Assembly: GCA_945643635.1 (NCBI GenBank)
Contig: CALZFC010000251.1
Location: forward strand, 1,523,001 to 1,587,000
DNA: 64,000 bases
Source: Allodiplogaster sudhausi
Taxonomy: Eukaryota > Nematoda > Chromadorea > Rhabditida > Diplogasteridae
Direction: 5' to 3'
The stretch's first letter is position 1; each line of letters starts with the position of its first letter. The notes beneath the pieces were generated by a model that saw nothing but the letters and a program-made list of their open reading frames with translations, ran no database searches and had not been told where the DNA came from. The position numbers were made by a program, and so were the translations under genes. Positions 21,758 through 32,763 of this stretch are shown here, piece after piece.

Positions 21758-24434
21758 TTCCTTGCGGGTGACTCAGCCCAATGGTCCGAGTTTCATATGA
21801 TATGCTCTTTCTTCGCAAGAAAAACCCTTTTAAGTAGCTTCTCCATTCCTCAGTAGCTCAGAATCGACTACAGTAGTCAACTGTATTAGAGTAAGACCTC
21901 GATATGACTGCGCCTTCCATTTTTTTCCTGTTCATCTTACATTATCGGGAGCTTCTAGAGGCACTTATAGCATACGGTTATGTAACAAGGCCACTTTTTC
22001 ATGCACGTGGATCTGTTTTATGTTTTAGTTGCTCCTTTTCCCTCTTTTCTTTTTAGACTGTTATTGTCTTATTTCTTACACTTTTAACTTTGCCAAAAAT
22101 AAAGAATGTTTTATGAATGTGCTTTATTCACAGTGGAAATTATGAGCTAGTAAAATCTAAGAAATCACCAAAAAGATCCTTTCGAAAGCCTTTTAATAAC
22201 CCTTGCGCAATCTTTCTAAAAAAGTTTTTTTTTCATTTACTGAGCCTGTATCAACTGAAGACTGGAAGATGTTTGCACTCTTCCTTTTCTCCCATTCGTT
22301 GCTTCTTTCAAGAGCTGAATGTGTCTGTTCTCTCTTAGTTTGACACTCCCACATGCCGAAAATGAACTGTTTATGACTTCCATAATACATTAACAAATAA
22401 ATAAAATTAGCAGGAAAAAACAGTTCCCATTATGTGTTCATGGTGAAAAACGTTTAATTTTCAAAAAGAATATTTTCCCGCAAATGGGCCGGTGGTGATA
22501 TTATATCCTGGAAATAGCAAACTACAGAAATATAGTTATCGCACCAAAATTCCCTTATACAGGATTTTGAAATGACATTTTTCGAATGCAAAATTCTCGG
22601 TTTATCTTGGACTTTTGAATCTTTTTACTTTGCCGAAGTATTCATGTCAAGGAACTCGGCTGAATTGTGTAATCGGTTATGTCATGAAAAAAATGAGTTT
22701 CATGCTTCTTTAAAATGTATCCACTCAGTCGTTATTTACATGTTCAAGTAATCTGCACAGCACGGATACATTCCTTCTATTGTTCCCTTTCTTTTCCGTA
22801 TTCACGCTTTAAATCTTCATCGGTTTTAAATCATGCAAGTGTGGTCGAATAAAATTATTATTATTATACTATTTTTCCACCAAGCTCCAACACCTTTTAA
22901 TACATATTTTATTTGTATCAACAATACATGTTATATATATATATATATATATATATACAGTCCCGCCCAGGATCTTGGTACCAAGGAGGGGTCGGAGGGG
23001 TCCAAATGCATCCTCGGTAATAACTACTTTCATTGGAAAGAGGAAAATATTTTAAATGGTACATTGGTTTGCTTATAGAGAACGGATGTTACTATTAAAA
23101 AATCGATAATTTCTTATCACTTGATAAGAAGTTATCAGTTTTCTATGCATATTTTGTGTTGAAAACGCTTTCTCATTTGCTTTCTTTATACTCCATGACT
23201 ATTGCTTACAATACAGTTTAAACGTATTTTTCTTTATTCCTTGCTATACATTTCGTACACACTTGACAGTTTTTACCTGCTATTAACTGCTTTTCTTCAC
23301 ACTATTACTGTTGAAACCCGCGCACCCACATACACTCTCTCGGCCGCCTAACGGCCGCACACTCTCTCTCCCTCTCCACGCTCCGCCCCCTCGGGAGAGG
23401 GCGCGCCAGAGAGGGGCTCTGCACGACTGCAACGCGGCTGGTTCGAGCACCGACCGCAAGCCAGGAGTCATATTATCAGGTCGGTAATTACACATTGATA
23501 GATCTAGATGAGGAGTCAGGCTTTAGGCGGCCTGGCTTCTTACATGGAGGTCCCGGGTCGAACTCTTGCCGCAGGGGCAAGAGGGAAGCCCAGTGAACAA
23601 GTAAATTAATTTTTTTACCAAAAATTATTTCATTCAAATTTTTTTAATATTTAAACTATACTTGTTCACAAGGACTAAAATAATCTAGAGAACTCTTAAG
23701 CCTCTAGCCGGTGAACTCACACTCCTAGGTTCTAGGTTAGATTGTCTGAGTTAACTAGTCACCCCCCAGTAGCATGTTTCGTGTTTTGGAATGACTCCGT
23801 TTATTTGGTTATAAGGTAAGCGTTATTTGCCGGTGGTAGCACGTCCCACCTATTGAGAGTGACCCAAGTGGATAGTAACTTGCAGCACGGGGAGCTGCAA
23901 GGCTGGGCACCTCCATCCTAGAATCCCCATAGAGCAGACGAGGGCCCCCAAGGTAGCTGTATCCACTGTAGTTCCTCTCCTCCTACAGTGGCTAGGCAAG
24001 GCGGTAGCCTGGGATGGCGCTTACCGCCCTCGAATTCATATGTAAGTCTCTCTATAGTCCAAACTAGGATAGGCAAACGGAGTTAGCAACTGGGTTTTAT
24101 TTTGGTGATAGCGGACAATCTCTCTACCAATAGCTTTGATGGATACGATTAGAAGGATAGCTAAAATAGAGGTAAAAGTGTGACGTTCATTCCACGCTGG
24201 CTGGAGTACCTTTAGAGAAATGTGTATGCTCGTTCCGCCTAAGCCGTTTTGTAGAAGTGCAACCAGCACTGTTTCGGGTATTTGTTTTTTCTTGTTTTGT
24301 TCACAGTGCTGGTATCCTATCCCTCTCTCATACTCTTTTATTTATATATATGTCTAACAAATTTCTATATGTATGTATATTTCTCTATATCTCTCTCTCT
24401 ATTATCTCTCGTTGTTTCTTTCTCTGATGCAGGC
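21243..24434. other. Intergenic with CT tracts and repeat debris
   Basis: No gene supported. Contains CT tracts (21418-21475, 21630-21670, 21722-21758), an AT repeat (22933-22958), a diverged copy of the T-rich repeat (23148-23215), and a GC-rich segment 23310-23590 with two T-arm-like boxes (GGTTCGAGCACC and GGGTCGAACTC). These two boxes could be tRNA-derived SINE remnants. The segment 23780-24270 is moderately GC-rich and looks like a repeat but has no open frame. Confidence 0.4.
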
Positions 24435-24438
24435 GTAC

Positions 24439-25092
24439 ATTCTCTCTCTCTATCTCTACGCCGCTTGCCTTGATTAATTGCCTATGGCCGAGAGTACCCG
24501 GTCGCAGCCGATCGAATCTCTCATTTGACTATCAGCCACCAGGCATTAGAGGCACACAGAGTAAACAACAGAGAGCCACATTTTCTCTCTTTCTCTATCT
24601 AACTTACTCTATCTCATATGTATCTTATATCTTTCTCGTCTCATTTACTCTCGCTGCTGCCCACTGCCTCCAACTAGGTCAAGATTGATGATATTAGGCT
24701 CAGTGCGCCTGTCAGATTAGACGGCGCACACAACATTTGCATACCAGCCAGTTCAGCTGGCAGGGAAAATCGTCAACAATCTCCACCTAGCTAGATCTTC
24801 CTTTCTTTCTTTCTCTCTCCATATCTCTCATTATTAGGCCCCACCCACCCTCTGCCCCACCCGGTCATTCTGACCTCGAGCAAGCGCAGCAACCACCCGC
24901 ACGCAGCTTCCTGTTCTTCATTGCACCCAACCTGCCACCGCAACTCTACAAATATATTAACAAATAATATTCTAATTTTCATTAAATAGCATTTTAATCC
25001 GTGCTTATTATATTAAATTATATAGTCGGTGGAAAAATTCTTATATTCTGGCCAACTTACTAAGTCCATTGCCAGTTTTCGTCTTATAATTT
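24439..25092 (+). repeat. 5' LTR of the composite element, 3' end deleted
   Basis: Matches 34492-35145 almost base for base, then breaks at TTATAATTTTTT and joins mid-gag sequence (CTGGCGATCG). Compared with the minus copy, about 650 bp (the rest of the LTR, the leader and the Gag N-terminus) is deleted. The junction has a short TT overlap. Confidence 0.75.
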
Positions 25093-25095
25093 TTT

Positions 25096-27776
25096 CTGGC
25101 GATCGAAGCCGAACTCGAGGCATACCGACAGACACACGAATCTGTCGCCTGTTTCGCCAACCGGCTCGAAGCACTCGCTCGCAGAGCCATCCCGGACAAG
25201 GCGAAGCGAGAAGATCGGATGCTCAAACTGTTCCTGGCTGGTCTCAAGGACCCTCTCCAGCTCGAAGTCGAGAAGACAATGCCTGGAACATACAAGAACG
25301 CCGTCAACAAGGCAAAGCACCTCGAAGCCATTCTTGGCAAGGCGAATCGTCGGCGTGAAGTGAAGTCGGTCAACTTTGCCGACACTGGAGAGTCCCAGAT
25401 GCTGGACTCTATTGAACGCCTCACCCAGGCAGTGTCCAACATCCACGTCCAACGCGACGATCGCCGCCGAAGCCAGAGCCGAGACAGAAACTTCAGAAGC
25501 TCCTCTCGTCATCGAAGCACCTCACCCCGCGGATTCCGAGGTCGCCCGAGGAGCCCATTCCGTGGTAACTACTCTCGCAACGGCTACGGCAACACCAACT
25601 ATGGCAACAACAACTACAGCAACAATGGATTCGGCTACAACGGCTACAACCACAACTACGGCAACAACTTCAAAGCAGACAGAGGAAATCGCAGAGGAAG
25701 GGGAGCCAGAGGAGGCCGAGGCACCAGAGGAGACAGAGGTGGCTACAGAGGAAGAGGAGGCGGCGGACGCGCTGCAGAATATTTCTTCATGGCCATCGCC
25801 GTCACAGTTATCCAAGCCGCGTCCGGACTGCAGATCTGTCGTCCCGATGCAGGCGGTGTCCTCATCACCCCTCCCGCAATCAGAGACTGCACGCCGAACA
25901 ATCCGAGTGCAGTAGTTCCCATCCTCACCAACGTCTTCGTCCGAAACGAAACCTACCGAGAATTCACCGCGTATCTTTGCACTATTGAGAAATACGTGCA
26001 GTGCGCCAACTACTTTCTGTGGATTGCAACTGACTGGTCATCAACACAAGCAACGAGCCACCACCAACCACCCACAGCTGAAGATTGTCGGAAAGCAGCT
26101 GAGAACAAGCAATGGAATAGCAAGCCTTTGCTCTCCAACAACACTGCTCCGAACATCTGGCTCACGGAATGGGTGGACAACTATCCATCTCGCCACATCG
26201 CTCCTGGTATCGCCTGCGAAACGCAAGAGCAATTCATCCTGGAGAAAGGAGTCGGTGGAACCATCGGCGAAGACGAAACCATAATCAGTTCTCTGATGAC
26301 CAACAAGAACGGATGTCGTGTGGACGAGCTCTCATGCACGAACGACAAGAGCACGATGATCTGGGAGAGACAAGAGCCAGCGCATAGTCGTTGTTCCTTC
26401 ATGAAGGCAATGACTGCTAACGCACTTGTCAGTGATAAGCAGGTAGTAATGGAAAGCACTCAAAGCGCATTCACGTTCTCTAACGAGAAGCTTGCTGACC
26501 ATCTCTATCCTTGCTTCACCACCCCTCCACATCTGACAACTGGAGGCGCCGTCCTCACCTTTCCCCACTTCTCTCAGATCTACAACATGTCGCAAGAAAT
26601 CGCAAGAACACGATTCTCTGAGCACACGTTTTCTCCTACGACTACGGCAAGACCATCTGACAGAGAACTCGAAGATCTGGCATACCGAAGACCCACCACA
26701 TCGACGACTACTCCACCTCCATTTTCCGACGAAAGAGCAAGGCCGAGGCCCATCGCGCAACTGAATCGCACTCGAACTTCCCGAGGAGCCGAAGAAGGTA
26801 GCATTGGCACAGAAAGCCACATTCAACTGATGAAAGCTTTCTACGATGGTGAAGAAAACATGAGAAGAAGGCTAACGGACATGAACATCAACCAGAAGAT
26901 CAACTATGCGAGCGAGATAATCCGTGAAGAATCAAAACAGCTCTTCAACACGGCATTTCAGACGATCTGTGAGATTCAGAACCGACAAATCTCAATCTGG
27001 AACGCTCTCACTCGCATTGACGCCACCGTCGGCATCAGAACCATCCTCGGACGAGAAGACGTTGCCGCTCAATTCGTCGGACACAACATCATCAAGATCA
27101 CCAAGTGCGACTCTGTGCAGATAAAAGGAATCATCCGTAGCAAGGAGATCAAGGGCGTGTGCTACGGACAAGTTCCCGTCATCACGAACAAGAACGACAC
27201 CCTCTTCATTGTTCCCGGCACTCAAGATCTGACGACAGTCCATACTGTAATCGACTGCCGGAACGCTGTGGAAGAGGTGTGGCTGAATGAAAACGGAACA
27301 TTCGTTGACACATTCGGCAGAAGGAATGTCACATCCTTGCCCGGCCCTGGTCTTCCTGACCCACCAGAAGTACGACATCTCGACATGGTCGCCGGAGACT
27401 TTTACCAGAACGTGAAGACTAGCAGTTTCCCTTTGATGCTAGCAGTCAGCTACGGCGCAAGCCTCTCTGCAATAAGACGCCAGCAAATCCGATTCCTCAA
27501 CATCGTCGGGCGTGACGCAAGCAGAGGGCCACCAGCCGCCAAGTCTAACGCTGAACTCATCAAGGAAGGCCTGGAGAATTCATCTGCTGCAGTCCGAGAC
27601 GGCATCTCAGGCATCACATCCTTCTTCACAACGAAGGTCGTCGTCATCGTTGGAATAGCACTAGGCGTAGTGATTCTCGTCGTCATCATCGGATTCCTAG
27701 CCAAATTTTACATCCTCCGTTCCATGACCACAGCAGTAACCGGACTTCCTCTGATGAACATCAACAGCACCACTGT
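25096..27776 (+). pseudogene. Gag-glycoprotein part of the polyprotein, truncated plus-strand copy
   Basis: One open frame joins Gag to a membrane-glycoprotein-like module. The Gag part has the capsid C-terminal region (KLFLAGLKDPLQLEVEKTM), then an Asn/Gly/Tyr-rich stretch and an RGG-rich segment instead of a CCHC zinc knuckle. It passes without a stop into a hydrophobic signal-like segment near 25788, a Cys-containing ectodomain of about 600 residues with several N-glycosylation sites, and a transmembrane helix near 27637-27710. At 27776 the sequence switches to the opposite strand of integrase; the codons to 28131 are antisense noise. Unlike the minus copy it has CGA, not TGA, at the Gag EAY-Q site and no frameshift in the RGG region. 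Confidence 0.75.
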
Positions 27777-29895
27777 GCTTGCCGATCACTTCTTCCATGA
27801 AGGCGCGTTCGACGGAGGTAGCGCGCTGGTCCTTGAGTGGGACGGCGATGGCGAACCTGGTCAGCGCGTCACGCATGGAGAGGATGTATCGGTTGCCGTC
27901 GATTGTCTGGGGCAGGGGACCCAGAATGTCGACGTGGAGACGCTCGAAGGGGAGACTGGGCTCCGGGAAGGTGCCAAGAGGCTCCTTGGTCTCTTCGTGG
28001 GAGAACGTCTTTCTCTTCCTGCACTTCAGGCAGAGAGTGACTGCTTCTTCCACGTCCTTCTTCATTTCCGGCCAGTTGTATCTGCGCCGGATGCACGCGA
28101 GGGTGCGGTCGATGCCAGCGTGAGATGCTAGCATCGGGGATGAGTGGAAGTGTTCGACGATTTGCTTGACAATGGTCTCGTCGCGTGGAAGCATGACGAT
28201 GTGAGGACTCAGTGAGTTCTTCGGCTTGCGGCAGAGCATTCCGTCGTGGAGCTCGTACCGTGCCTTGGTCTTCGCTCTGTTTGCTGACAGTGTTTTATTT
28301 TTGAGATCCTCGACAGCTTCCCTCATCCAGCTGGTCTTGCTCTGCAGTTCCAAGATTGTGTCCTTGGCGAGCATGTTGACGGGGACGTCAATCTCGTTGG
28401 CAGAGAGTGGCAGAGTTCTCTTGGTTGTCGTCTTGATGGTCTTCGGCTCCTTGGTTTCGTCCGGGGTGTACCGCGATAGTGCGTCTGCGATGTTATTCTC
28501 GCTCCCCGGCCGATATTTGATGGTCATATTATATTCCATCAGACACATCTGGTATCGCGCCAGGCGACCTTCGAGATCCTTCCTCTTGTGAAGGGCTTCG
28601 AGAGGCCTATGATCGACGATTGCTTGGCAGGGCACTCCAAGAATGTACGTTCTAAATTTCTTGGTTGCGAAGACGAGCGCGAGAGCTTCTGCCTCGATGG
28701 GAGGGTAGTTTCTCTCGGCTCCGATTAGCTTCCTGCTGGCGTACGCGATTGGCCTTGGCGGATCTGTGTCCCTGGCGCTCTGAAGTAGAGCTGCTCCGAT
28801 GGCAATAGACGAAGCGTCGCTCTCGATGATGAACGGGCGACCAGGAAGTGGAGCTGACATCACGGGTGATGTTGAGATGGAGTTCTTGAGTTGCTGGAAC
28901 GCGCGTTCGTGTTCATCAGTCCAACAGAAGTCTTCATCCTTCTTAGTCAGCTCGTGAAGTGGGGCGGCGATCTGTGCGAAGTTCTTGATGAATCGGCGCA
29001 GGTAGCTGCACATGCCGATGAATGAGCGGATGGCAGTGATGGTAGTGGGCCTGGGGAAGTCGTTGATGGCCTGCACTTTCTGCTTGTCCGTCTTGATCGC
29101 GCCATTGGAGATGGTGATTCCCAAGAAGGTGACTTCTTGCTTGGCGAATTCGCACTTTGAGAGCTTGGCCTTGAAACCGAAGTTGTGAAGTGCTTGCAGG
29201 AGTTCTGCCAGATCTTGGAAATGCTGTTCCATGCTGTCGCTTACGACAAGCAGGTCGTCGAGGTAGACAAACAGTCGAGCCTTCACTCGCTGTTTGATGT
29301 GCTGGACTGCTCGTTGGAAGGACGATGGTGCTCCGCAGAGACCCATGGGCATTCGTCTGAATTGATAAATGCCAGAGTCCGTCGCGAAGGCGGTGAGATG
29401 TCTGTCCTTTTTTCTGAGAGGGAGTTGGAAGAATCCAGCTTGGAGATCCATCTTGGTGAAGTAGACTGCGTTGGCAGCCAGGTCGACGACATCTTGGATG
29501 TTTGGAATGAGATAGAATTCCTTCACTGTTGCTGAGTTCAGCATTCTGTAGTCGACAGTGAATCTCCAAGTGCTATCTTTCTTCTTGACGAGAACGCTTG
29601 GCTCGATGACTCCTTCGTAGAGCAGATCTCTTACTTGCTTCTCGATTTCTTCCTTCTTCGACAGTGGGATGCGCTGAGTGCGTGGTCGGAGCGGTGGTTT
29701 GCTTTTGTCAAGCTCGATCTTGTGCTCGATCGGACCGTTGAAGCAACCCAGCTTATTGTCCCAGCTGTAGAAGGAATTCCGATGTTCCAGGATGATGTCG
29801 TGGAGTTTCTTGGCATGGTCACTTGGCAGAGTTTCAATTGCCTTCTCGACTTGTCGCAGAAATTCTTCTTTCTCGGGAAAGCTTGGTAGGTCAGA
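27777..29895 (-). pseudogene. pol: Reverse transcriptase, RNase H and integrase (truncated), minus copy
   Basis: Ty3/Gypsy-type polymerase module. From the N-terminus: an RT lead-in after the amber at 29896-29898; then the RT with FTKMDLQAGF (first Asp), MPMGLCGAPSSF and YLDDLLV; RNase H with ESDASSIAIGAAL and ADALSRY; integrase zinc finger (HxH ... CLKCRKR) and the start of the catalytic core with HVDILGPLP (first Asp). It breaks off at 27777 in the middle of the core, before the second Asp and the Glu, at the head-to-head junction. Everything downstream, including the normal 3' LTR, is missing. Outside the truncation the frame is open over more than 700 codons. Confidence 0.9.
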
Positions 29896-32763
29896 CTACC
29901 AGTCAGCTTCTGGGCTCGCTTCGTCGTTTCTTTGGCCTTCCTGGGCGATAGCAAAGATGACTCCGACTGGAGTTTCTTCGTGGACGACCATTGGCACTGC
30001 ATTGTGGTTGTGCACAGTGACGAAGGTTGTTGTCTGACCGGGAAGTGGATTGAAGATAAAGTTCTCAAAGCTCCACTCCGTCCGTTGAAATGGTGAGATC
30101 AAGAATTTCTGGTTGTCGTTGTGGTTGTCGAGAGTCATTGCAATCTTCACTTTGCCTTTGCTGTTCGCTTGGATGTGCGATCTCGAGGTGGTCTTGACTT
30201 GTCCGATGTGGATCTTCTCTTCGTTGTAGCCATCACGCTTTACCAGTGGGATGATGACGCCTCCAAGGTGAAGTTCGTGTTTGTCTGGACGAAGGAGAGC
30301 TGGTCTTTCGCGTTCATCAAGGGCTCGCATCGTGTCCAGTCCGATCAGGGCTGCGACTGGGCAGTCCTTGTCAGCGGCCACTTGGAATGTTTGCTTGAGA
30401 TGTTCGTTGCCAATTCGGAGGTTCAGGTCGACTTCGGCTATGAAGTGAATCGGGGTGCCGTTTGCGGCGAAAGCCCTAGTGCTCGTTGGTCGGAATGAGC
30501 CTCCTTTGTCGATCTTTTTGGCGAACGACAATCTGATGATGGAGATAGCGGCACCAGAGTCCCACAACGCCGTGACTCTGCGATCTTCGATTGAGATGGG
30601 AACATACGGAAGGTTGGCCGAACCTTCGTTGATGTTCGCGATAAAGCGGAAGATTTGCGCATTTTCCGGCAGAGATTGGTATCTGATGTTGTTGTGGAGA
30701 CGTGCGCTATCTACTGGTGGCGCTGATGGAGCTGTCCTCTTGGTGGTGGCGGGTTCTGACGTGGTACTGTTGGCTACAGTGGTGCTGTTGATGTTCATCA
30801 GAGGAAGTCCGGTTACTGCTGTGGTCATGGAACGGAGGATGTAAAATTTGGCTAGGAATCCGATGATGACGACGAGAATCACTACGCCTAGTGCTATTCC
30901 AACGATGACGACGACCTTCGTTGTGAAGAAGGATGTGATGCCTGAGATGCCGTCTCGGACTGCAGCAGATGAATTCTCCAGGCCTTCCTTGATGAGTTCA
31001 GCGTTAGACTTGGCGGCTGGTGGCCCTCTGCTTGCGTCACGCCCGACGATGTTGAGGAATCGGATTTGCTGGCGTCTTATTGCAGAGAGGCTTGCGCCGT
31101 AGCTGACTGCTAGCATCAAAGGGAAACTGCTAGTCTTCACGTTCTGGTAAAAGTCTCCGGCGACCATGTCGAGATGTCGTACTTCTGGTGGGTCAGGAAG
31201 ACCAGGGCCGGGCAAGGATGTGACATTCCTTCTGCCGAATGTGTCAACGAATGTTCCGTTTTCATTCAGCCACACCTCTTCCACAGCGTTCCGGCAGTCG
31301 ATTACAGTATGGACTGTCGTCAGATCTTGAGTGCCGGGAACAATGAAGAGGGTGTCGTTCTTGTTCGTGATGACGGGAACTTGTCCGTAGCACACGCCCT
31401 TGATCTCCTTGCTACGGATGATTCCTTTTATCTGCACAGAGTCGCACTTGGTGATCTTGATGATGTTGTGTCCGACGAATTGAGCGGCAACGTCTTCTCG
31501 TCCGAGGATGTTTCTGATGCCGACGGTGGCGTCAATGCGAGTGAGATCGTTCCAGATTGAGATTTGTCGGTTCTGAATCTCACAGATCGTCTGAAATGCC
31601 GTGTTGAAGAGCTGTTTTGATTCTTCACGGATTATCTCGCTCGCATAGTTGATCTTCTGGTTGATGTTCATGTCCGTTAGCCTTCTTCTCATGTTTTCTT
31701 CACCATCGTAGAAAGCTTTCATCAGTTGAATGTGGCTTTCTGTGCCAATGCTACCTTCTTCGGCTCCTCGGGAAGTTCGAGTGCGATTCAGTTGCGCGAT
31801 GGGCCTCGGCCTTGCTCTTTCGTCGGAAAATGGAGGTGGAGTAGTCGTCGATGTGGTGGGTCTTCGGTATGCCAGATCTTCGAGTTCTCTGTCAGATGGT
31901 CTTGCCGTAGTCGTAGGAGAAAACGTGTGCTCAGAGAATCGTGTTCTTGCGATTTCTTGCGACATGTTGTAGATCTGAGAGAAGTGGGGAAAGGTGAGGA
32001 CGACGCCTCCAGTTGTCAGATGTGGAGGGGTGGTGAAGCAAGGATAGAGATGGTCAGCAAGCTTCTCGTTAGAGAACGTGAATGCGCTTTGAGTGCTTTC
32101 CATTACTACCTGCTTATCACTGACAAGTGCGTTAGCAGTCATTGCCTTCATGAAGGAACAACGACTATGCGCTGGCTCTTGTCTCTCCCAGATCATCGTG
32201 CTCTTGTCGTTCGTGCATGAGAGCTCGTCCACACGACATCCGTTCTTGTTGGTCATCAGAGAACTGATTATGGTTTCGTCTTCGCCGATGGTTCCACCGA
32301 CTCCTTTCTCCAGGATGAATTGCTCTTGCGTTTCGCAGGCGATACCAGGAGCGATGTGGCGAGATGGATAGTTGTCCACCCATTCCGTGAGCCAGATGTT
32401 CGGAGCAGTGTTGTTGGAGAGCAAAGGCTTGCTATTCCATTGCTTGTTCTCAGCTGCTTTCCGACAATCTTCAGCTGTGGGTGGTTGGTGGTGGCTCGTT
32501 GCTTGTGTTGATGACCAGTCAGTTGCAATCCACAGAAAGTAGTTGGCGCACTGCACGTATTTCTCAATAGTGCAAAGATACGCGGTGAATTCTCGGTAGG
32601 TTTCGTTTCGGACGAAGACGTTGGTGAGGATGGGAACTACTGCACTCGGATTGTTCGGCGTGCAGTCTCTGATTGCGGGAGGGGTGATGAGGACACCGCC
32701 TGCATCGGGACGACAGATCTGCAGTCCGGACGCGGCTTGGATAACTGTGACGACGATGGCCAT
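29896..32763 (-). CDS. Glycoprotein-like module followed by aspartic protease, minus copy
   Basis: A 955-codon frame. Residues 1-15 are signal-like (MAIVVTVIQAASG). Residues about 16-610 form an ectodomain with spaced cysteines, Asn-linked glycosylation sites, a Thr/Pro-rich stretch and an IWERQ segment between cysteines. Residues about 616-641 are a strong transmembrane helix (IVGIALGVVILVVIIGFL). A linker leads to a retroviral-type aspartic protease with ALWDSGAAIS near residue 731 and ALIGLDTM further on. The frame ends at a TAG (29896-29898), beyond which the same frame continues as RT. In known LTR elements an envelope gene lies 3' of pol; here the module lies between Gag and protease. 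The protease and TM calls are firm, the envelope origin is inferred. Confidence 0.75.
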   Translation of the reverse strand: MAIVVTVIQAASGLQICRPDAGGVLITPPAIRDCTPNNPSAVVPILTNVFVRNETYREFTAYLCTIEKYVQCANYFLWIATDWSSTQATSHHQPPTAEDCRKAAENKQWNSKPLLSNNTAPNIWLTEWVDNYPSRHIAPGIACETQEQFILEKGVGGTIGEDETIISSLMTNKNGCRVDELSCTNDKSTMIWERQEPAHSRCSFMKAMTANALVSDKQVVMESTQSAFTFSNEKLADHLYPCFTTPPHLTTGGVVLTFPHFSQIYNMSQEIARTRFSEHTFSPTTTARPSDRELEDLAYRRPTTSTTTPPPFSDERARPRPIAQLNRTRTSRGAEEGSIGTESHIQLMKAFYDGEENMRRRLTDMNINQKINYASEIIREESKQLFNTAFQTICEIQNRQISIWNDLTRIDATVGIRNILGREDVAAQFVGHNIIKITKCDSVQIKGIIRSKEIKGVCYGQVPVITNKNDTLFIVPGTQDLTTVHTVIDCRNAVEEVWLNENGTFVDTFGRRNVTSLPGPGLPDPPEVRHLDMVAGDFYQNVKTSSFPLMLAVSYGASLSAIRRQQIRFLNIVGRDASRGPPAAKSNAELIKEGLENSSAAVRDGISGITSFFTTKVVVIVGIALGVVILVVIIGFLAKFYILRSMTTAVTGLPLMNINSTTVANSTTSEPATTKRTAPSAPPVDSARLHNNIRYQSLPENAQIFRFIANINEGSANLPYVPISIEDRRVTALWDSGAAISIIRLSFAKKIDKGGSFRPTSTRAFAANGTPIHFIAEVDLNLRIGNEHLKQTFQVAADKDCPVAALIGLDTMRALDERERPALLRPDKHELHLGGVIIPLVKRDGYNEEKIHIGQVKTTSRSHIQANSKGKVKIAMTLDNHNDNQKFLISPFQRTEWSFENFIFNPLPGQTTTFVTVHNHNAVPMVVHEETPVGVIFAIAQEGQRNDEASPEADW

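Noticed and set aside
23430..23590. tRNA genes at the two GGTTCGA/GGGTCGAAC boxes
   Set aside because: No cloverleaf could be drawn; at most SINE remnants.
24791..24982. 63-codon frame in each LTR copy
   Set aside because: Occurs identically in three LTR copies with low-complexity ends; no motif, no context for a gene.
27777..28131. C-terminal 118 codons of the long plus-strand frame starting at 25219
   Set aside because: This part is antisense to integrase on the other side of the head-to-head junction; the frame is open by chance.
31726..32220. 164-codon frame on the plus strand opposite the glycoprotein-like module, also present opposite the other arm
   Set aside because: Shadow of the real frame; present in both arms only because the arms are inverted copies.
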